DNA from: an uncultured Eubacteriales bacterium
GTDB taxonomy: Bacteria; Bacillota; Clostridia; Oscillospirales; Oscillospiraceae
Assembly: GCA_900551355.1 (NCBI GenBank)
Contig: URVR01000034.1
Coordinates: 1-11,705 of the forward strand
Direction: 5' to 3'
Length of the DNA: 11,705 bases
The position numbers and the translations under genes are program-made. The first letter of the stretch is position 1. Every line of letters begins with the position of its first letter. Under the pieces are notes generated by a model. The model made no database searches, was not told the origin of the DNA, and worked only from the letters and a program-made list of their open reading frames with translations. Positions 1-7,573 of this stretch are shown here, one piece after another.

Positions 1-30
1 CGTGGGCTCGGAGATGTGTATAAGAGACAG
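1..30 (+). other. Untrimmed Nextera Read-2 adapter (not genomic)
   Basis: These bases match the 3' 30 bases of the Illumina Nextera Read-2 transposase adapter and end in the 19-base Tn5 mosaic end AGATGTGTATAAGAGACAG (12-30). Genomic sequence starts at 31. The adapter supplies a false GTG start and the artefact peptide MGSEMCIRDR in front of the first gene, so protein calls running into it are wrong at the N-terminus. This is technical sequence, not a biological transposon end. Confidence 0.97.
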
Positions 31-442
31 GTTCGGCGAGGCCGTGGTCATCATGAACGAGTCCCTGAAGAAGGACTTCCGCTTCATCATGAAGCAGCGG
101 GGCGGCCGTCTGGCCAAGGGCCGCCTGCTGGGCGTCCAGTTCGACGCCCTGTTCACCGACGACCTGTACTTCAGAATCTCCCGCCACGCCATCGAGATGG
201 CTCACCAGATCCGGGATATCTTCGTCTCCGCCGGCTACCCCCTGCTGTTCGACTCCCCCACCAACCAGCAGTACCCCATCATGCCCGACGCGGAGCTGGC
301 CGAGATCGGCAAGAGCTTCGGCTACGAGTACTGGGAGCGTGTGGACGCCACCCACTCCGGTGTGCGGTTCTGCGCCAGCTGGGCCACCACCCAGGAGAAC
401 GTGGACGCCCTCCGCGCCGCCGTGCAGGCCCTGAAAAAGTAA
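31..442 (+). CDS. Threonine aldolase / beta-eliminating lyase family protein, C-terminal fragment
   Basis: This is the last 136 or so codons of a PLP-dependent fold-type I enzyme of the low-specificity L-threonine aldolase / beta-eliminating lyase family, whose aldolases cleave threonine or allo-threonine to glycine and acetaldehyde. Visible family signatures are FGEAVVI at the left edge, KQRGGRLAKGRLLG, the C-terminal small domain with TNQQYPIMP, and VRFCASWATTQENVDAL near the end. Full-length members run about 340 residues, so roughly 60% is missing. The PLP-binding lysine lies in the family in a GTK-type motif just before GEAVVI, so it is probably a few residues beyond the cut. The truncation is technical: adapter joins the gene at position 31 and no genuine start is present. 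The stop is TAA at 440-442, followed by a strong hairpin terminator. The exact substrate cannot be told from this fragment. Confidence 0.85.
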
Positions 443-451
443 GCGTACATC

Positions 452-490
452 AAAAGGGTGCCTCTGACCGTTGGTCAGAGGCACCCTTTT
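452..490. terminator. Bidirectional intrinsic terminator between convergent genes
   Basis: A perfect 14-bp GC-rich stem (456-469 with 473-486) has a 3-nt loop and is extended by AAAA (452-455) pairing with TTTT (487-490). The T-run 487-492 serves the plus strand, and the A-run 452-455 gives U residues on the minus strand. It lies 9 nt after the aldolase stop, and its right edge meets the end of the minus-strand gene at 492, so it can end both transcripts. Confidence 0.92.
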
Positions 491-491
491 T

Positions 492-806
492 TCATAGCTT
501 TTTCGCCGCGATGTCGCACAGCTGGAGCCTTACGCCGTTTTTCGCCGCCAGCTCCCTGCCCTTCTGCAGCAGCTTGCCCCGGTTTTTGGTGATCAGCTGC
601 ACCACCAGCTCGTCCTTCTTGTCCTGGGGCATGGTGTTCAGCAGCGTCCGGGCCACGCCGACGGCCATGTCCGGGTTCCCGGCCAGCATGCCGCCCAGGA
701 TGCCGCCCTTGCCGTCCTTTTCCAGCTTCTCCGCCAGCAGCGGCACCAGCAGCTCCGTCAGGCTGTTGTAGTCCACATCGTCGATGAGTATCTTCAGTTC
801 CAGCAT
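492..806 (-). CDS. Hypothetical 104-aa protein downstream of pckA
   Basis: I do not recognise a family. The 104-aa product is charged and probably cytosolic and helical. It starts MLELKILIDDVDYNSL, continues with LLVPLLAEKL, has a Gly/Met-rich middle (KGGILGGMLAGNPDMAVGVA, about residues 33-52) and a lysine-rich C-terminal half. No signal peptide or transmembrane segment is seen. It is very likely translated: the ATG (804-806) lies only 4 nt after the pckA stop, with an AAGG Shine-Dalgarno inside the last pckA codons, which suggests translational coupling. The stop TGA (492-494) abuts the shared terminator. The position makes it the last gene of the yqeB-pckA operon; a role connected to PEP carboxykinase would be a guess from location only. 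Confidence 0.8.
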   Translation of the reverse strand: MLELKILIDDVDYNSLTELLVPLLAEKLEKDGKGGILGGMLAGNPDMAVGVARTLLNTMPQDKKDELVVQLITKNRGKLLQKGRELAAKNGVRLQLCDIAAKKL

Positions 807-810
807 ACGC

Positions 811-2377
<1,567 letters not shown>

Positions 2378-2385
2378 AGCTCGTT

Positions 2386-2391
2386 CCTCCT
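2386..2391 (-). promoter_or_regulatory. Ribosome binding site that fixes the pckA start
   Basis: A perfect AGGAGG on the minus strand lies 8 nt before the ATG at 2377. It decides the start: the open frame reaches back 19 codons further, to an ATG at 2434 inside the yqeB coding end, but that N-terminus is not PEPCK-like. Confidence 0.85.
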
Positions 2392-2414
2392 GTATGATAT
2401 CAAGTTTTCGTACT

Positions 2415-3212
2415 TTACAGTTTTTGCAGCACACCGCTGAGATGCAGCAGCGCCTCCAGCACGCCGCCTCCCACCGCCAGCGCCTTGTCCGACGCGGTGG
2501 TGCAGTACTCCGGGCGGCACCGGGGATCCACGTCGCCGGACTTCATGCCCTTGTGTACCGGCGTACCCTCCGGCAGGATGCCCCGTATCACGCCGTCGAT
2601 GGTGCAGCGCATGGGCAGACCGTCCACCTCACCGGCCACGTCGCCGGCCTTTACCTCCGTGCCGATGTCCAGCAGCTGGCGGAACACGCCGTCCGCCGGT
2701 GCCCGCAGCACCCGCTCCCCGGCGTAGCCGCCGATCAGGCCCGGTATATTGGTGTTGGGCAGGGCGCTGCCGTGATAGATGACCCGGCCCAGCGTGTGGC
2801 CCCGCATGGTCTCCACCACCGCGTGACAGTCCGTCCCGGCGGCGAAGCCCGGCCCTACGCCCACTACCACCGGTGCGTCGGTGATGGCCGTGCCCAGATT
2901 CCGCTTGGCCAGGATGGCGTCCACCTCCGCGTCGGGCCGCAGGGCATCGCGGCACCGGCATTCCGGATCGGCCAGCACCGGGATGACGCCCTGCGCCAGC
3001 AGCGCTTCCGCCTCCGCCGCGTCCGCCGCCCGTACCGCCGTCACGTCCTCCACCGTCGTCCGGCCCAGCACGATGGCCTGGGAAAAGCACACCGTCCGCC
3101 GTATGGCGGTGGGCGCGGGCAGGTCGGTCATCACGACCTCCATATGGCTGCGGAACAGCCGCAGGGCGATGCCGGTGGCGATATCTCCGGCGCCGCGGAT
3201 CAACACTCTCAT
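2415..3212 (-). CDS. yqeB: YqeB/EF2563-family selenium-dependent molybdenum hydroxylase maturation protein
   Basis: 265 aa when started at the ATG 3210-3212, which has GAGG/AGGAGG elements upstream; an in-frame TTG at 3239 is a poorer choice. The N-terminus MRVLIRGAGDIATGIALRL is a Rossmann-like nucleotide-binding glycine motif. The middle carries family signatures VVVGVGPGFAAGTDCHAVVE (116-135), TMRGHTLGRVIYHG and NTNIPG. The C-terminal part (about 168-230, PADGVF...IGTEVKAGDVAG...GVIRGILPEGTPVHKGMKSGD) resembles a small beta-barrel. This family (TIGR03309 type; E. coli YqeB, EF2563) is linked by comparative genomics to maturation of molybdenum hydroxylases carrying labile selenium, such as purine or xanthine dehydrogenases; its chemistry is not established. 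No hydroxylase or selD gene is in the window. It is first in an operon with pckA and divergent from a ModE-type regulator, which supports a molybdenum link. Confidence 0.88.
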   Translation of the reverse strand: MRVLIRGAGDIATGIALRLFRSHMEVVMTDLPAPTAIRRTVCFSQAIVLGRTTVEDVTAVRAADAAEAEALLAQGVIPVLADPECRCRDALRPDAEVDAILAKRNLGTAITDAPVVVGVGPGFAAGTDCHAVVETMRGHTLGRVIYHGSALPNTNIPGLIGGYAGERVLRAPADGVFRQLLDIGTEVKAGDVAGEVDGLPMRCTIDGVIRGILPEGTPVHKGMKSGDVDPRCRPEYCTTASDKALAVGGGVLEALLHLSGVLQKL

Positions 3213-3243
3213 GCGAAAAACCTCGCCTCCTATATTCAATGGT

Positions 3244-3272
3244 AGGATAACACTTCACCGGAAAAAGGTCAA
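3244..3272 (-). promoter_or_regulatory. Predicted promoter of the yqeB-pckA operon
   Basis: On the minus strand, TTGACC (3267-3272) is the -35 and TATCCT (3244-3249) the -10, with an exact 17-bp spacer. Predicted start is near 3237, giving a leader of about 25 nt that includes the GGAGG and GAGG ribosome-binding elements before the ATG at 3212. Confidence 0.7.
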
Positions 3273-3283
3273 TCCCCGTTGAC
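3268..3283. promoter_or_regulatory. Inverted repeat spanning the two divergent -35 boxes (candidate operator)
   Basis: GTCAA (3268-3272), 6 bases, then TTGAC (3279-3283) form an inverted repeat made of the -35 elements of the yqeB and regulator promoters. It may simply reflect the -35 consensus on both strands. Its central position would also let one bound regulator control both genes. Confidence 0.4.
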
Positions 3284-3307
3284 GTTTCCTGATACGCCTG
3301 TTAGAAT
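3279..3307 (+). promoter_or_regulatory. Predicted promoter of the ModE-like regulator gene (leaderless)
   Basis: TTGACG (3279-3284), a 17-bp spacer and TAGAAT (3302-3307) form a good SigA-type promoter. The expected start, 6-8 nt after the -10, coincides with the A of the ATG at 3314, so the mRNA is predicted to have essentially no 5' leader. Confidence 0.72.
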
Positions 3308-3313
3308 AACGGT

Positions 3314-3661
3314 ATGGAAATGAAAATGACGTACAATCTATCCTGCCGCCTGTTCACCGACGCCAAATGCTTCGGCCCGGGCGTGGCACAGCTGCTGCAC
3401 GCCGTGCAGCAGCTGCATTCGCTGCGCGCTGCGGCGCTGAGCATGGACATGGCCTACTCCAAGGCGTGGACGATCATCAAGAATTCGGAAAAGGCGCTGG
3501 GCTTTTCCCTGCTGGACTCCACCACCGGCGGCAAGGGCGGCGGCGGCGCGGCACTGACACCGGAGGGAGCGCGGCTCCTCCGCGCCTACGACACGTTCTG
3601 CTCCCGGCTGCACGACGCGGCGGACGAGCTGTTTCAAGAGGAGTTTGCCCCCTTCCTCTGA
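3314..3661 (+). CDS. ModE-type winged-helix transcriptional regulator, DNA-binding domain only
   Basis: 115 aa. It matches the N-terminal LysR-like winged helix of ModE, the molybdate-responsive regulator: FGPGVAQLLHAV (about 20-31), the helix-turn-helix SLRAAALSMDMAYSKAWTII (about 36-55), then the wing signature GGKGGGGAALTPEGARLL (72-89). The C-terminal molybdate-binding (MOP/TOBE) domains of ModE are absent, so how it senses its ligand is unknown; stand-alone ModE HTH proteins are common in Clostridia. It is transcribed divergently from yqeB across 101 bp, which suggests it controls the molybdenum hydroxylase gene and perhaps itself. No Shine-Dalgarno precedes the ATG at 3314; in-frame ATGs at 3320 and 3326 are alternatives but are not better served. 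Stop TGA is at 3659-3661, and a terminator follows. Confidence 0.85.
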   Translation: MEMKMTYNLSCRLFTDAKCFGPGVAQLLHAVQQLHSLRAAALSMDMAYSKAWTIIKNSEKALGFSLLDSTTGGKGGGGAALTPEGARLLRAYDTFCSRLHDAADELFQEEFAPFL

Positions 3662-3685
3662 TACCATCCAGCTTTGCTATTTGAC

Positions 3686-3725
3686 ACAGGCGCTCTGGCC
3701 AAGATAGCCGGAGCGCCTGTTTTTT
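3686..3725 (+). terminator. Intrinsic terminator after the ModE-like gene
   Basis: A 10-bp perfect stem (3686-3695 with 3711-3720) is extended inward by a G-T wobble and three further pairs around a 7-nt loop, and is followed by T-run 3720-3725. The minus strand lacks a T-run beyond the stem, so it mainly serves the plus-strand regulator. It lies between convergent genes. Confidence 0.85.
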
Positions 3726-3742
3726 CTGTTTGTCCGCCGTGC

Positions 3743-4570
3743 TTACGCCGCGATGCGGATGACCGCGTCGCCGCTGGTCGTCTCCAGCTCCCACACGCAG
3801 TCCGCGCCGACGGTGCTGTCCACGTCGCTGTCGAGTTGGCCGCTGACCGTGCGGAATACCACGTCCACCGGCACACCCGGCTTCTCCGTCAGCGTCAGCG
3901 CAACGCCGCCGCTGACCGTCTCCACCTCCAGCTCCGCGGGTAAGACCTCCAGCGTCAAGGCCACCATGCCGCTGACGGTGTCCGCTTCCAGCTTCGCGGT
4001 GCGGACGCTGCCGCTGACAGCGCCGCTGGTGGTGGACAGAGAGATCTCCCCGGCGTTGGCGGCGCTGACGCTGACGTTTCCGCTGACGCTGGATACATCC
4101 AGCTCCTGAAGCGTCAGCGTGTCCTCCTCCGTCAGATCCACGGACACATCGGCGCTGACCGTATGGATATCCAGCTCGTGCAGCACCATGCTGCGGGGCA
4201 GCTTGACCGTCAGGTGTTTCTTCTCCGAGGCGCTGACCGTCAGCGGCTGGGAGAGGATGTCCAGCGTGCTGTCGTCCTCGTCCACACGCCACTCCATCCT
4301 CAGCGACACATCGCCGCCGTCCATCATCGTCTCCGAAAGCTCGATGCCCTGTCCATCGTACAGCTCCACCGTGACGAGGCCGGATGTCCAATCAATGTTG
4401 ATGGAGCGGAACCCGTTGAGCTGGACGATGTCGCCGTTGCCGGCGCTGTACCCCTCATCGGGCAACGCCGTTCCCTCCCCATCGGTACGGCTCGGCGGGG
4501 GCGTCTGTGTGCAGGCGGCCAGCGCCAGCGTCATGACCAGCGCCAGCAGCAGCGCGATGCCTTTTTTCAT
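3743..4570 (-). CDS. Lipoprotein with DUF4097-like beta-repeat domain
   Basis: 275 aa from the ATG at 4568-4570, chosen for GAGGT 8 nt upstream and for the clean signal peptide; an in-frame ATG at 4585 overlaps the nrdG stop. MKKGIALLLALVMTLALAAC is a lipoprotein signal with lipobox L17-A18-A19-C20, predicting a lipid-anchored extracytoplasmic protein. A short Pro/Ser/Gly linker leads into beta-strand-rich sequence with seven recurring (V/T)-S-(G/A) turns at about residues 139, 163, 182, 200, 220, 243 and 266, i.e. every 18-24 residues. This is the pattern of DUF4097 (putative adhesin / beta-solenoid) proteins; function is unknown. Family members often sit with PspC or DUF1700-type membrane partners, and none is present here. 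It follows nrdG directly, with its ribosome binding site overlapping the nrdG stop, so translation is probably coupled. Confidence 0.85.
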   Translation of the reverse strand: MKKGIALLLALVMTLALAACTQTPPPSRTDGEGTALPDEGYSAGNGDIVQLNGFRSINIDWTSGLVTVELYDGQGIELSETMMDGGDVSLRMEWRVDEDDSTLDILSQPLTVSASEKKHLTVKLPRSMVLHELDIHTVSADVSVDLTEEDTLTLQELDVSSVSGNVSVSAANAGEISLSTTSGAVSGSVRTAKLEADTVSGMVALTLEVLPAELEVETVSGGVALTLTEKPGVPVDVVFRTVSGQLDSDVDSTVGADCVWELETTSGDAVIRIAA

Positions 4571-4581
4571 ATGTGTATACC

Positions 4582-5115
4582 TCATTTCCGCAGTTTTCCC
4601 CAGATGGTGACCTGTCCCGTTTCACGGGTGCGGTCCATGTCGATGACTCGCTGGTTCCGGCTGCCCCGGAACTGGAGGGAGATGTCCTTCAGCTCCTTGA
4701 CGAACCGCCCGTCCACCAGCACGTTGATGCAGGCGAGCATCCCGTCCGTGGCCTCGCACCGGGGATAGCTGCCGTCACGCAGCAGCTCATCGTCCAACCG
4801 AAAGCCGGTGAAGCACCAGATGGTCTTGTCCGGGTACTTCTCCCGCACCTCCCGCAAAAGAGGCAGCAGCTCCCGCTGGTTCCGGGGCTCGAAGGGCTCC
4901 CCGCCCAGCACCGTCAGCCCGTTGACGAAGGGCTTGTCCAGCTCGGCGAAGATCGCCGCCTTCGTCTCATCGGTAAAGGGCTTGCCGTAGTCGAAGTCCC
5001 ACGTCTGGGGCTGGAAGCAGTCCGGGCAGCGGTTGGTGCAGCCGGAGACGAACAGCGTCACCCGCACGCCGATACCATTGGCGATATCACATTTTTTCAG
5101 TTCTCCGTAGTGCAT
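4582..5115 (-). CDS. nrdG: Anaerobic ribonucleoside-triphosphate reductase activating protein (radical SAM)
   Basis: 177 aa. NrdG uses a 4Fe-4S cluster and S-adenosylmethionine to abstract a hydrogen from the conserved glycine of NrdD, making the glycyl radical needed for anaerobic dNTP synthesis in the cytosol. The radical-SAM motif is C26-TNR-C30-PD-C33 within FVSGCTNRCPDCF, and the SAM-binding glycine motif is LTVLGGEPF. Length is near the family's usual 150-180. ATG 5113-5115 has AGGAGG (5121-5126) 5 nt upstream. It lies 96 bp downstream of nrdD on the same strand, but a hairpin terminator separates them and a separate extended -10 promoter is predicted after it. The stop TGA (4582-4584) overlaps the lipoprotein gene's translation-initiation region. 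Confidence 0.95.
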   Translation of the reverse strand: MHYGELKKCDIANGIGVRVTLFVSGCTNRCPDCFQPQTWDFDYGKPFTDETKAAIFAELDKPFVNGLTVLGGEPFEPRNQRELLPLLREVREKYPDKTIWCFTGFRLDDELLRDGSYPRCEATDGMLACINVLVDGRFVKELKDISLQFRGSRNQRVIDMDRTRETGQVTIWGKLRK

Positions 5116-5134
5116 AACGGCCTCCTATGGCAGG

Positions 5135-5143
5135 ATCATACCA
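5135..5143 (-). promoter_or_regulatory. Candidate extended -10 promoter for nrdG
   Basis: The minus strand reads TGG-TATGAT (TG at 5142-5143, -10 at 5135-5140), an extended -10 element; no good -35 is visible. Predicted start is near 5128, giving a very short leader that starts just before the AGGAGG at 5121-5126. It would let nrdG be transcribed despite the terminator upstream. Confidence 0.5.
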
Positions 5144-5173
5144 GAAACCCGCCGATAAATCATGAACAGAGTG

Positions 5174-5202
5174 AAAAAGGCGGGCGTCTGCCCGCCTTTT
5201 TT
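5174..5202 (-). terminator. Terminator/attenuator between nrdD and nrdG
   Basis: GGCGGGC (5179-5185) pairs with GCCCGCC (5190-5196) around a 4-nt loop, flanked by AAAAA (5174-5178) and TTTTTT (5197-5202). On the minus strand this is a compact hairpin plus a five-U tail beginning 9 nt after the nrdD stop. It should end or attenuate the nrdD transcript. Confidence 0.85.
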
Positions 5203-5211
5203 GCGTTGCCT

Positions 5212-7386
5212 TTACAGATGCAGCACGCGGTCCTTGATCTCCTGCGTGCGGCCCTGGTTCCAGAACTGGGTGCCGATGTAGCCGCAGGTGCGCCGGGCCA
5301 CGTTCATCTTGTCCTGATCGGTGTTGCCGCACTGGGGGCACTTCCAGATCAGCTTGCCGTCCTGCTCCACGATCTCGATCTCGCCGTCCCAGCCGCACAC
5401 CTGGCAGTAGTCGCTCTTGGTGTTCAGCTCGGCATAGATGATGTGGTCGTAGATGAACTTCATGACCTCCAGCACCGCGTCCAGATTGTTCTGCATATCC
5501 GGCACCTCCACATAGCTGATGGCGCCGCCGGGGGACAGATGCTGGAACTGTGCCTCGAACTCCAGTTTTTTGAATGCGTCGATTGGCTCCGTCACATGGA
5601 CGTGGTAGCTGTTGGTGATATAGCCCTTGTCGGTGATGCCCTCCACCACGCCGAACCGCTTCTGCAGGCACTTGGCGAACTTGTAGGTGGTGGACTCCAG
5701 CGGCGTGCCGTACAGGGAGAAGTCGATGTTGTGCTGAGCCTTCCACTTCCTGCAGGCGGCGTTCAGCGCGTTCATGATCTCCAGTGCGAAGGGCGTGGCG
5801 CTGGGGTCGGTGTGGGACTTGCCGGTCATGTACTTCACGCACTCATACAGGCCCGCGTAGCCCAGGGAGATGGTGGAATAGCCGCCGTACAGCAGCTTGT
5901 CGATAGGCTCGCCCTTCTTCAGCCGTGCGCAGGCGCCGTACTGCCACAGGATGGGCGCAGCGTCGGACAGCGTACCCTTCAGCCGCTCGTGGCGGCACAG
6001 CAGTGCCCGGTGGCACAGCTCCATGCGCTCATCGAAGATGCGCCAGAACTTCTCGATGTTGCCGCCGGAGCTGAGAGCGATATCCGGCAGGTTCACCGTC
6101 ACCACGCCCTGGTTGAACCGGCCGTAGTACTTGGGCTTGCCGTTCTCGTCCACATAGGGGGTCAGGAAGCTGCGGCAGCCCATGCAGGGATAGCAGTGGC
6201 CCTCGCCGTTCTTGTCCACCTTCAGCTCCAGCATCTTCTTCTCGCTGATGTAGTCGGGCACCATCCGCTTGGCGGTGCACTTGGCCGCCAGCTTCGTCAG
6301 GTACCAGTACTTGCTGTCCTCGCGGATGTTGTCCTCCTCCAGCACATAGATGAGCTTGGGGAACGCCGGCGTGACCCACACGCCCTTCTCGTTCTTCACG
6401 CCCTGATACCGCTGGAGCAGCATCTCCTCGATGATCACGGCCAGGTCGGACTTCTCCTGCTCGTTCCGGGCCTCGCCCAGATACATGAACACCGTGATGA
6501 ACGGCGCCTGTCCGTTGGTGGTCAGCAGCGTCACCACCTGATACTGGATGGTCTGCACGCCGCGGCGGATCTCCTCCCGCAGGCGCTTCTCCGCGATGGC
6601 GTTGATCTGATCCTCCGTCACGGACACGCCCACGGTGTCGAACTCGTCCCGCACACCGGCGCGGATCTTCTCCCGGCTCACCTGCACGAAGGGGGCCAGA
6701 TGGGTCAGGGAGATGGACTGGCCGCCGTACTGGTTGCTGGCCACCTGCGCCACGATCTGGGTGGCGATGTTGCAGGCGGTGGCGAAGCTGTGGGGCTTTT
6801 CGATGAGCGTGCCGGTGATGACGGTGCCGTTCTGCAGCATGTCCTCCAGATTCACCAGGTCGCAGTTGTGCATGTGCTGGGCATAGTAATCCGTGTCGTG
6901 GAAGTGGATGATGCCCTCGTTGTGGGCGTCCACGATGTCCTTGGGCAGCAGGATGCGGTTGGTGATGTCGCGGCTGACCTCGCCGGCCATATAGTCCCGC
7001 TGGGTGGAGTTCACCACCGGGTTCTTGTTGGAGTTCTCCTGCTTGGCCTCCTCGTTGTTGCACTCGATCAGGCTGAGGATCTTGTCGTCGGTGGTGTTGG
7101 ACTTGCGCACCAGCGAACGGGTGTAGCGGTAGGTGATGTAGTGCTTGGCCACCTCAAAGGCGCCGTGGGCCATGATGTAGTGCTCCACCATGTCCTGGAT
7201 CTCCTCCACGGTGGGGGCGCGGTTCATCTTCTGACACTGCAGCTCCACGGACTCCGCGATCCGCTGGATCTGCACCGGCGTCATCCGGTCCACCTCCTCC
7301 ACGGACTCGTTGGCCTTGGTGATGGCGATAATGATCTTGGTGATATCGAAGCCCACCTCGGCGCCATTTCTCTTGATGATCCTCAT
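5212..7386 (-). CDS. nrdD: Anaerobic (class III) ribonucleoside-triphosphate reductase
   Basis: 724 aa, full length. NrdD reduces ribonucleoside triphosphates to dNTPs without oxygen, using a glycyl radical made by NrdG. Residues 1 to about 92 are an ATP-cone allosteric domain. The catalytic barrel has active-site cysteines in HMHNC175DLVN and MGC404RSF. The C-terminus has the zinc site C661xxC664...C683xxC686 and the glycyl-radical loop R-T-C-G702-Y-I-G, ending 22 residues later. ATG 7384-7386 has AAGGAGG 7 nt upstream; an out-of-frame ATG overlaps that spacer. A SigA-type promoter lies at 7461-7489 with a NrdR box inside it, so repression by NrdR is expected. A 7-bp inverted repeat in the leader brackets the Shine-Dalgarno. 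Only one nrdD is seen here; whether aerobic reductases exist elsewhere is unknown. Confidence 0.97.
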   Translation of the reverse strand: MRIIKRNGAEVGFDITKIIIAITKANESVEEVDRMTPVQIQRIAESVELQCQKMNRAPTVEEIQDMVEHYIMAHGAFEVAKHYITYRYTRSLVRKSNTTDDKILSLIECNNEEAKQENSNKNPVVNSTQRDYMAGEVSRDITNRILLPKDIVDAHNEGIIHFHDTDYYAQHMHNCDLVNLEDMLQNGTVITGTLIEKPHSFATACNIATQIVAQVASNQYGGQSISLTHLAPFVQVSREKIRAGVRDEFDTVGVSVTEDQINAIAEKRLREEIRRGVQTIQYQVVTLLTTNGQAPFITVFMYLGEARNEQEKSDLAVIIEEMLLQRYQGVKNEKGVWVTPAFPKLIYVLEEDNIREDSKYWYLTKLAAKCTAKRMVPDYISEKKMLELKVDKNGEGHCYPCMGCRSFLTPYVDENGKPKYYGRFNQGVVTVNLPDIALSSGGNIEKFWRIFDERMELCHRALLCRHERLKGTLSDAAPILWQYGACARLKKGEPIDKLLYGGYSTISLGYAGLYECVKYMTGKSHTDPSATPFALEIMNALNAACRKWKAQHNIDFSLYGTPLESTTYKFAKCLQKRFGVVEGITDKGYITNSYHVHVTEPIDAFKKLEFEAQFQHLSPGGAISYVEVPDMQNNLDAVLEVMKFIYDHIIYAELNTKSDYCQVCGWDGEIEIVEQDGKLIWKCPQCGNTDQDKMNVARRTCGYIGTQFWNQGRTQEIKDRVLHL

Positions 7387-7428
7387 GGGGCATCCTCCTT
7401 CGTCATTCTTCTATCTCTCTCGCCCCAT
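7385..7428 (-). promoter_or_regulatory. Leader hairpin bracketing the nrdD ribosome binding site
   Basis: ATGGGGC (7422-7428 on the minus strand) and GCCCCAT (7385-7391) are a perfect 7-bp inverted repeat. The 30-nt purine-rich loop holds the AAGGAGG, and the second arm covers the first two bases of the start codon. Folding could modulate nrdD translation. It is weak for a 30-nt loop, so this is only a candidate. Confidence 0.4.
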
Positions 7429-7460
7429 ATATCGGGAGCAGGTACAGATACATTAGCCTT

Positions 7461-7489
7461 ATCATACACTACATATTGTGGTATTGCAA
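7461..7489 (-). promoter_or_regulatory. Predicted nrdD promoter
   Basis: On the minus strand, TTGCAA (7484-7489), a 17-bp spacer and TATGAT (7461-7466) form a good SigA-type promoter. Predicted start is near 7454, giving a leader of about 67 nt. The spacer is filled almost exactly by a NrdR-box palindrome. Confidence 0.75.
7466..7481. promoter_or_regulatory. NrdR box within the nrdD promoter
   Basis: ACACTACATATTGTGG differs from the NrdR consensus acaCwAtATaTwGtgt at two positions. It lies between the -35 and -10 of nrdD, where a bound repressor would block RNA polymerase. A weaker copy (AGCCAAAATATAGGAA, 7497-7512) starts exactly 31 bp away, the three-turn spacing typical of paired NrdR boxes. 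Confidence 0.75.
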
Positions 7490-7573
7490 GAGGCAAAGCC
7501 AAAATATAGGAAAGACTCTTGCCAAAAAGCGGCATCGGTTTTTGTATATCCTGCCCAAAAGCATTTCCGCCGC

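Noticed and set aside
1..30. Tn5-like mosaic end as evidence of a transposon
   Set aside because: The flanking bases are Illumina Nextera adapter and the other end carries an index and P5 sequence, so it is a library artefact.
2378..2414. Separate promoter for pckA (minus-strand TATCAT near 2396-2401)
   Set aside because: There is no matching -35 at 16-18 bp, and the start would fall on the Shine-Dalgarno, leaving no leader for it.
3743..4570. DNA repeat array suggested by recurring GCTGAC words
   Set aside because: The words encode the repeated V-S-G/A turns of the lipoprotein at irregular 18-24 residue intervals. It is a protein repeat, not a CRISPR or tandem DNA array.
4573..7509. 978-codon open frame on the plus strand
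   Set aside because: It is antisense to nrdG and nrdD, which are certain. Long antisense frames arise here because GC-rich third positions remove stop codons on the opposite strand. The translation is low-complexity (many H, L, V, G, A) and has no family motif.
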